A stretch of 64,000 nt of DNA from Phanerochaete sordida. Taxonomy: Eukaryota > Basidiomycota > Agaricomycetes > Polyporales > Phanerochaetaceae. The position numbers were made by a program, and so were the translations under genes. The DNA lies in NCBI GenBank assembly GCA_019973155.2, contig BPQB01000088.1, positions 61,418 through 125,417 of the forward strand. Reading direction: 5' to 3'. Below are positions 57,262 through 64,000 of the stretch, one piece after another. The notes below the pieces were generated by a model. The model was given only the letters and a program-made list of their open reading frames with translations, was not told the DNA's origin and did not search any database. Numbering within the stretch: position 1 is the first letter of the stretch; every line of letters begins with the position of its first letter.

Positions 57262-57850
57262 ATGACGCAAACAGGGTGTATGGACGCCCGCACGGAGGCC
57301 ACGGTGAAGAGCCAGCCGACGAATGCGCCAGATGCCACGGAGAAGGGCGAGGATGACCTCCGAGCGTTCAGACCCGCCGGGGCGGTGGCTTCCACAGAGC
57401 CCGTGCCAGAAGCCGCAAGGTCCACGGAAGACCTCCTGGCTTCAGCGCCGCACCAGAGGCGACTGAAGCGAGGGCGCGACGGCGGCGGCTGACGTGGAAG
57501 CCCTCGACCTGCCCGCCAACCACGCCCGTGAAACTCGCAGTGCGCATCGCTGCGGTCGCCGTCGCACAGCTCAGGCCGTAGGTTTTGCTGCGCCTCGGCT
57601 AAGGCAGCGCGGGGCAGCGCGCGAACGTCTGCGCGGTGCGCGAGCCGAAGGGCTGCGCGGTGCGCGAGCCGAAGGGCTGCGCGGCATCGATAGCAAAGAC
57701 AGCGCACATGCCTCTGCGTCCGGGCTTTGGCGCTGCGGGCGCGGCGCAGATGTTCCGCGGGGCTGGCCGATCTTCGACTACGCGAGGGACATGGCTCTAG
57801 ATGGGCTAAAAACTGATTTCGGAGCGCGTGTCTGTGCGATGTATAAGTAG
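57262..57850 (+). pseudogene. Decayed middle gene of block C
   Basis: The frame from 57262 begins near TGCMDARTEATVKSQPTNAP and includes STEPVPEAARSTEDLLASAP, equivalent to 19440-19630 in block A, then stops at 57490. Frame changes follow, with a short tandem repeat of GCGGTGCGCGAGCCGAAGGG at about 57633-57680. The MYND gene that should precede it is missing. Confidence 0.45.
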
Positions 57851-59847
57851 TTTTCGGAGTGCGCGCCGTTTCGAGGCTGCGTTCCGCACGACCGGGGTGC
57901 GCGTGTCATCGGCGGCGTGCGGCTGTCATAGCTCTTCGAGGTGGAGGTGCACTATGCTTGCGAGCATTGAGAAGAGGTTAAGCGAGAGTTCGCCGTTGTA
58001 CGGTAGCTGTAGGGTATGTTTGTACTATAACTAAGAGTGGCATTGACGTGTGCGCTATTTTGTTATTACGTTTTATTCCCATTCTAACGAGGCTACAGAC
58101 ATCTCGAGAGGAATACAAACCTGAGCAGCGAATGCCATGCCTTACGTCTCCGACGCATTCTAGCACCGTGTCCGCGTTGACGGCGACAACCAGTTTGAGG
58201 CCGAGAAACAGTCACAGAGCAATACATCCACCTCACGCGCGGCCTCGAGGCGTGCCACGGCTTCTTCGGCCACGTGCCTCCGCGGCGGCGGCACCAGCAT
58301 CCTAACGGACCTCGGAACCGCAGTCGAGCGCGACATGACAGCCTTCCCGAGCCGCGTCCTGCCACGATACCGCGAGTACCTCTGAGGTGAGCGTTCGGGC
58401 TGCAGCGCGAGAGATCTTGCTGACATCACGCCTTCTGATAGGGAACGCCTTGGAGGGTTTAAAATTATCGAAGGGCCTGGAGATCATACTACCTGAGAAT
58501 AGTTGTCTGATGAATTTCCTTGTGCCAGCGACCAGTGCGTCTTCCATGTCCGGCAGCTCAGCCTCCAGCAGCAATCTCGATCGCAATGCGTTGTAATCAT
58601 GTAGTTATGCTTCCGATCATATTACCCATACACGCTTCACCAGTACCCCATGCGTAGTACTCGTTGTGCTGCGCTTCCAATCATATTGCTCATACACGCC
58701 TTACCAGCGAGCGCTCCTTATCTCCGTCGACTTCAATTACGTCTAGGACAGCATTCTGCCAGAGGAAAGAACGGACTTCCGCCTCAGTGTATTTACTGTC
58801 GACGCGTTGAAAGACACAAGTCCACTTCCTATGACATCGTATTTGCATCTTCACACGGCGCAGAACTGGATGTTCTCGAAGCCAAACACTGGCTTGGTGA
58901 CTCCGTTGCGATTCTCGCGGGTGCCCAAATCACTTGCTAGGCATAAGGCGGCTGTTCTATGCGGCCGCTGCTGGAAGACGCTAATGGAAAACTGCCGAAC
59001 ATTGTACGGGAACCGTGTTTAATGTATGCACTGCTTGTAAACAATGCTCTTCTTGCGTGACGCAAAATCGAGAACTGTGTAGTCTCTGATCGAACGCCAA
59101 CCGTCTGCCAGCATTGCAACCTGTGTTTGTACTCTGTCTACACAGGTCTAAGTTGTATTGTGAATAGGCCCAACTGCTTTTTGTCGCGCCTGTTGTAAAA
59201 TAGAAACAGCGTTTCCAAGAAGCTTCCTCATTGCCGCTGTGTCTTCGTTCAAGGTATGTCGGGCATACTGGAGCGCTGTCCAGGTCTGTTACTGAATACC
59301 TCCGTACGGGATAATCTCCATGTCACGCAATTGTACAGCAGAAAGTGCTACCTATGATGCATCCTTGTTGTAGCATCACTTGAAGCCCAAAGCGCATTTG
59401 TTGAAATGCATCAGATCAGAACCATCCAATATGGCATGCAGTGCTATGTTGCCCTTATGTCCACTTTTCCCTGTGCTCATCTCGCCTCCACTATTGACGC
59501 CGCGCATCCCCTCACAGCTACTCGCCTCTTGCTGCGGTTCCGCAAATTTGGATTCAAAAGTGTTGCCTGTGTGTGGTATACAAAGCTCCAGGTGCCCCCG
59601 CGATCACCCAGTGACATCCTCTCCAACCTTGCATAAGTCAGAAGCCTCATCTATTGAAGCTCACTCGAGGTCGTCATCAATCATTGCCGTCTCCACTATC
59701 ATCGCCTTCCCGAGTTGCGGAAACTAGGTGTGTATTGCAGCTGCCTCTGCTCGCACTGTCACTCCAGTTGACCTTGCCATGGCGTTCCGTGCGTTTCTGA
59801 GTACAGAATAATTGCATGAAATCAACCATCTGTGAACGGATATTCCT

Positions 59848-59980
59848 TGCAGATGGAGACACAGTGCGCGTGGCACATGCGGTGGTGGAGAATGATCGCA
59901 TGGGATCAGCCTTTTGCCATTCTTTTGGGCGAATATTTCTTGCAGATGGAGACGCAGTGCACTTGGCACATGTGGCAGGC
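59848..59980 (+). repeat. Pair of ~93-bp direct repeats before the F-box gene
   Basis: TGCAGATGGAGACACAGTGC at 59848 and a near copy at 59941 (spacing 93 bp, 31 codons) encode METQCAWHM and METQCTWHM in the same frame. They lie in the possible first exon of the F-box gene. Confidence 0.7.
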
Positions 59981-60071
59981 CATCTGCGTCGTGGCATGGT
60001 ACGTGCATCAGCGCGTGCCCATAATTTAAGGGCTCACCTATGTCCTTGCATCATCGATTAATTTAGTATAG

Positions 60072-61746
60072 CTCCCATCGTCGATCCCGGGCTGCAGGAT
60101 CCAAGCTTCCAGAAGAAATAATTGCACGAATTCTCTACTACTTTGCATCGTTCAACGTCGACAAAATGCTTGGGACCGGTCTAGACTTCGTCGCCGCTCA
60201 AATTCGTTGTAGGAAACGCGAACTTGGCCCGCCAAGTCTCGTGTGCAAGTACTGGGCGAGACGCATCCGACCAGCGCTTTTCAACATATTGTACTTGTCG
60301 AATGCCTCAGACGTCAGATTCTTAAAGGACATCGTATACAGCCCCCAATTCGACGACTCGTCTCTCAAAGGGGCCATACGAGTAATATGCGCCCTATGCC
60401 CGTATCCCCCCCTCCCAGAACCCTGGTTCCATCATCTATTCCCGCTGATGGACCGCCTTCCCGGAACGGATTTTACCTGCTCAGTCTCCAAACTCGCGAA
60501 GCAAGATTTCCCGAACCCGGTCCGCTGGCCCCCGTTTGCAGCTCTCCCGCGCGTTCCACCGCCCTTTTACAACCTACGACTCTCGACTATCCGGATCCAT
60601 CGCTGCGAATTCAAGACCACTACTGAGTTCGTGCGACTCATCGACAGCTTTTCCGCTCTGGAATCACTCTGTTTCCACGATATCACATTCCGCAATCGCT
60701 CTCCGATAGTTCCAACTCGAAGGAATCTACGAAAGATACCAAAAAACTTTTTGGATTGCTTATGCTACGGCTGCACAGATATGACAATTGCTGAGCAAGC
60801 AAATCTAGTCTTGAACCTCTTGGCAGCCCTCCCTCGGACAGGTCTCGATGTTGAGGACTCCCGATGGACCACAGCCGTCGCCACGTTGCTGTCGCTGATG
60901 CCCAGTGACTTGCACCAAATCTGTGTGCAATTAAAACAGCAACATGGCCCGGGCTATCTCCCTGATAACCACCCAGGTACGCACTGCTTACATACTCCAC
61001 TTCCTGGCATGACTTCTAATGGTACGCAATCAGACGCCATAGTTCTGGGATTGTCACAGCGTACAGAGGCAGTGCACGATAGCATGGCTGCTTCCTTATC
61101 GGTCAAGCGTAGATCTACGACACCGGGTGTCGTTGGCTCTGCTTATGTCTGCAGCATCGAGCTGAGTGCCGCCTTTGCGCTGGTTGGACACAAAAATCCC
61201 CCCTCCTTTGATGGCTTCCGACAAGCCGCAACCAACCCTGACTTTGAAGAGCTGGCCGTCACAGTGCGCGAAGGGTCTCCTCAAGACGAGCAAGGCATCC
61301 GGTCCCTGATGCGCTCAGTGTTGCGCCGTGAGCAACTAGTCTGGGCTCTCAAGTCAAACGTTTTCAAAATAGACCGCACCCGCGTCAATATGGAGAAACT
61401 TTGTTTCAGTGTTCGCGCGAGTATCGGCTCCGAGTTCATTCTTTCCCTCCTCACAAATCGCTCGCCTATCAACATCGATGGTACGCTTCTGCTCCCCGAT
61501 GATGACGAGTGGGCGGAGTGTCTATCGCTTTTGGACGAGAAGAAGTCCAATGACTACCTCCGACGACTTCCGGCCTTGCGTGTCGAGCGAGCGAAGGCAA
61601 AATCGCGTTCATCTGAGGGGACGGACGCGTTACTGGGGGCGCAGGATGCAGCCGATTCAGCGCCGCATGCAAGCGCGGCAGGAGAATCGAGTAATGACGA
61701 TGACAACGGGGTAGACAAGCGAGATGTTGAGGGAAGCAGCGTGTAG
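60072..61746 (+). CDS. F-box-like protein (block C copy), 5' end uncertain
   Basis: The F-box-like motif KLPEEIIARILYYF with PPSLVCKYW begins near 60103, upstream of the first ATG in this exon (60166), so the gene must have an upstream exon. A compatible one is 59853-59998 (GTACGT donor, intron 59999-60071). With exons 60072-60976 and 61034-61746 it gives 587 residues; from 60166 alone, 507. The intron 60977-61033 is 57 bp and could be retained. The blocks VRWPPFAALPRVPPPFY, GIRSLMRSVLRREQLVWAL and DDEWAECLSLLDEKK match the paralogue at 22106. F-box proteins select substrates for SCF ubiquitin ligases; the rest of this protein is of unknown specificity. No stop or frameshift is seen, so it looks functional despite lying in decayed surroundings. 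Confidence 0.75.
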
Positions 61747-63453
61747 TTGTGATACGTCTGCTATCGACGACAGGTGAGTGATTATGAGCTCGTGAGACTT
61801 CAAAGGTAGGTGATCAATTGCTCCGTTGAAGCTGAAGCTTGGATCAGCCATCACGCGCTGACACCGATTATAGGAACTTTGCACGGATATACGGGCATCG
61901 CTTATGGGATTGAGAGACTGAGTGTACCATTGACTGATATCTACGCTCGGACATGGACTTCGGATGTGCGATACGGTCGACTGCTCGTTTATGTACACTG
62001 TAACGTGGGCATTGCTACTATACGTCTCAACAAGAAGTGATTACTTCCACCGCTCGTTCGGGTACCCTCAGAGTATGCCAAGAGATTTATTTATTTATTT
62101 ATTTTTCACGGCGCACAGGCGGTCCATGCCCGCGGCATGTTGCGAATTTAAGACGGGTCTCCATGCTAGTACTATCAACCATGCCTCGGTACCGCCACAG
62201 CCATCAAGCAGGACCCCGTGCACACCGTAGGGGACGGCGTAGGCATCTGCAAACCTATACTGTACATGTAGACTGCATGATATATACACCAGTGTCAGTG
62301 CAGTTGATACTGCATGTAACGATGTCGCTGTTGGGTTTCCTGCGGTGCAGTGTCCTACGGCGGCTGCACTGCCACGGGAAGTTGGTCCGGCCGCAGCTAA
62401 GTACTACACACACGGAGAGTATTGAGGACACGCCGAACAGCACATAACGGCACGAAAACTTATGATTGTTGTTTCTATTCGATATATATCTTCCTAGCGC
62501 AGCAAGCCCCGCACCTCCGCGGAGCAGGATGCATGGTTTCGCGGTAATAATACTGAGGTACGGTGCTGTGAGGTGTAGCTGGCTCCTTGGTCGCGCGCGC
62601 GTCCGTCCCAGTCGACGAGCACGCTGCGTGCCGCGGTGTGCACACTCTTCACGCCGTGGAGGGAGCCTGCGTCGGCGACTTGGTGTATTGCGGCGCCGCC
62701 GGGCGCGAGCATGAACACAACGTCGCTTGGCAATGTGCGGCGGGCTCAGGCAAGGCAACGCGCTACACGCCGCGCAGCTTGTACCGCGCCGCGGTGCGCG
62801 CGTTTACCTCTGGGTTTGGCTTGAAGGAAGGGTTGAAGGTGTGGAATGCAGTCGGTGAAGCCAAAGGGGATGGACCGCACAGCGGCGCTTTCGAGATGCG
62901 CCGGAAGCCCAGGAAGCCCGCCCTGCGCGGTGGGTGCGCCCTGTTTGCGCCCAGCTGGGGCTCCACAAAGCCATACGGCGCCCGAGTGGTGTTGAGCCGC
63001 TGTGGATAGGTCGGTTAGCGAGTCGATACAGGCGGGAAGTAGGGCTTTGGATTGCCATGCGCAACCGAACTCGGTCGCTTCCTTACCCTAGGCGTGAAGC
63101 CGGGCAATGACCCTGCATTGTGGCGACAATTGTGTATGCGGTAAGGTCCCCGGGCGCGCTGAGCTTCTCCAATGGGACGGTGGACCAGGGCGAGCGAGAC
63201 GAGATGGGCCCGGACGTGCATATGAGCTCGAGGACGGCATAGAAGCATCAGACCCGCGCGCGAGGGACAATGTGGGACACGCACCTCCTTGCCGCACGCT
63301 GTGCATATCTGCTGTGAGCTGTAGGGTGGCACGCAGGCCAAGTGCAGGGATGGTGACAATGGAAGATCCACGCACCTCGCATATCACGTCCAGCTCACCA
63401 GCAGAGGCGGCACCTGCTGCAGCCGGCTCGTCGTCAGATGGATCTATGGCGCC
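61747..63453. other. Region without a recognisable gene
   Basis: About 1.7 kb with overlapping short frames on both strands and no motif. An (ATTT)5 microsatellite is at 62085-62106. A run such as KVWNAVGEAKGDGPHSGAFE (62840-62900) is protein-like but has no clear exon partners. Confidence 0.45.
62085..62106. repeat. (ATTT)5 microsatellite
   Basis: Five tandem copies of ATTT, followed by two more T. Confidence 0.85.
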
Positions 63454-64000
63454 CTATTTATGACCCGAAAATGGTTGCAGTTGCAGCAGCATCGAAGAAT
63501 AGCCAGACAGTGCAGCAAGGATATGCGAGTGGAGGTAGCTGAAGGACAGTGAATGAGACTCGGGCAGACCGCGCGTGTTCCGTTTTCGGTCACTACAGTC
63601 GCTCTCTTGCTCCTCAGACTTCACTGAGAGCTGCCTGGACTGCTGTCGCTTGATGCGCTTCTTGGCATTCTCGAGCTTCGCCCGTGGGTTGGGGACTTCG
63701 GCCAGGAAGTTGCTGTAGCGAGCCTTCTCTGCATGACCAAGGTTGCGGTACTTGTCCCGAACGCTGCTCGGAGCATCGGACCACCGGGCGACGTGCTTGT
63801 AGTACGACGACCTGACCCACTTGATCCCAGGGAAGATTTGCTTGAACCTTTCTTGAACGGTGACGCTGCCTGGAATCCTGGCCTTCGCCGCCCTCGCCGC
63901 CCTGTCGCACTCATGGAAGCCGTACACCACGTCGCAATACGTCCAGTCCTGAGGCCAGACAGGGCCGGCGACGTCAGAGACAGGACTAGGCAGCCTGTCC
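63454..64000 (-). CDS. Hypothetical protein, C-terminal part (enters from right edge)
   Basis: The minus strand is open from base 64000 to a stop at 63456-63454. It encodes about 181 residues. PQDWTYCDVVYGFHECDRAA is followed by a region with HMG-like helix spacing: VQERFKQIFPGIKWVRSSYY, KHVARWSDAPSSVRDKYRNL and AEKARYSNFLAEVP. After a Lys/Arg-rich segment (RAKLENAKKRIKRQQSRQ) it ends in a Ser/Leu-rich tail. The start lies outside the window. The pattern of Trp-centred helices separated by basic linkers is like the left-edge gene and the minus gene at 29077-31375, but I cannot show homology. A DNA-binding role is only a guess. Confidence 0.65.
   Translation of the reverse strand, partial: DRLPSPVSDVAGPVWPQDWTYCDVVYGFHECDRAARAAKARIPGSVTVQERFKQIFPGIKWVRSSYYKHVARWSDAPSSVRDKYRNLGHAEKARYSNFLAEVPNPRAKLENAKKRIKRQQSRQLSVKSEEQESDCSDRKRNTRGLPESHSLSFSYLHSHILAALSGYSSMLLQLQPFSGHK

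Larger units (their letters stand above)
57250..61746 (+). repeat. Segmental duplication, block C (middle gene plus F-box)
   Basis: Block C carries the middle gene relic, the 58420-58760 segment, the 59040-59360 segment and the F-box gene, in the same order as block A but without the MYND gene. Confidence 0.75.

Noticed and set aside
61747..63453. Gene at 62587-63009 (plus)
   Set aside because: Its start and end lack context and the opposite strand is equally open; only one short run looks protein-like.

Overview
This 64 kb window is nuclear DNA of a basidiomycete fungus, most likely an Agaricomycete close to the Polyporales. The evidence is many 44-68 bp GT...AG introns (often GTACGT or GTAAGT donors), GC-rich coding DNA with CT-rich leaders, two KDZ transposases with CxC2-type cysteine clusters, a TET/JBP-like dioxygenase and expanded MYND and F-box genes. 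The genus is an inference. It is an accessory, repeat-rich region: intact transposon-type genes lie among gene relics, satellites and duplicated blocks, and no conserved housekeeping gene is intact.

Layout. 0-2.5 kb: a hypothetical gene running off the left edge (minus) and, divergent from it, a gene with two RNase H1-N-like modules. 5.3-9.3 kb: KDZ transposase 1. 9.7-12.1 kb: minus-strand relics including a broken fungal transcription factor. 14.2-17.8 kb: an intact 1154-residue coiled-coil plus DDE-like protein. 18.0-23.9 kb: block A (MYND gene, decayed middle, F-box gene). 24.25-24.88 kb: a small inverted-repeat element. 25.5-26.8 kb: a tRNA-like unit and a tandemly duplicated relic. 27.0-34.2 kb: three intron-containing minus-strand genes of unknown function. 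35.1-37.6 kb: relics resembling a C5 DNA methyltransferase-type protein and a NACHT-type NTPase. 37.9-38.6 kb: a 128-bp satellite. 38.6-40.3 kb: TET/JBP-like dioxygenase. 40.7-42.2 kb: GH89 and ORC1-like pseudogenes joined head to tail. 42.7-46.8 kb: KDZ transposase 2. 46.9-48.0 kb: a 63-bp satellite. 48.2 kb: a second tRNA-like unit. 48.5-61.7 kb: a MYND relic, then blocks B (+), D (inverted) and C (+) of the same MYND/F-box duplication, with a broken monooxygenase-like gene between D and C. 63.5-64 kb: a hypothetical gene leaving the right edge (minus).

How the parts may work together. KDZ transposons and TET/JBP dioxygenases are known to co-expand in basidiomycetes, and here two intact-looking KDZ genes flank an intact-looking TET/JBP gene within one window. 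That fits a mobile-element compartment in which transposition, DNA-base oxidation and segmental duplication shape gene content. Exon structures were deduced by hand from splice consensus and frame continuity. Where all exons join in frame and give a known motif order (both KDZ genes, TET/JBP, MYND) I am confident. 5' ends of several genes are uncertain.
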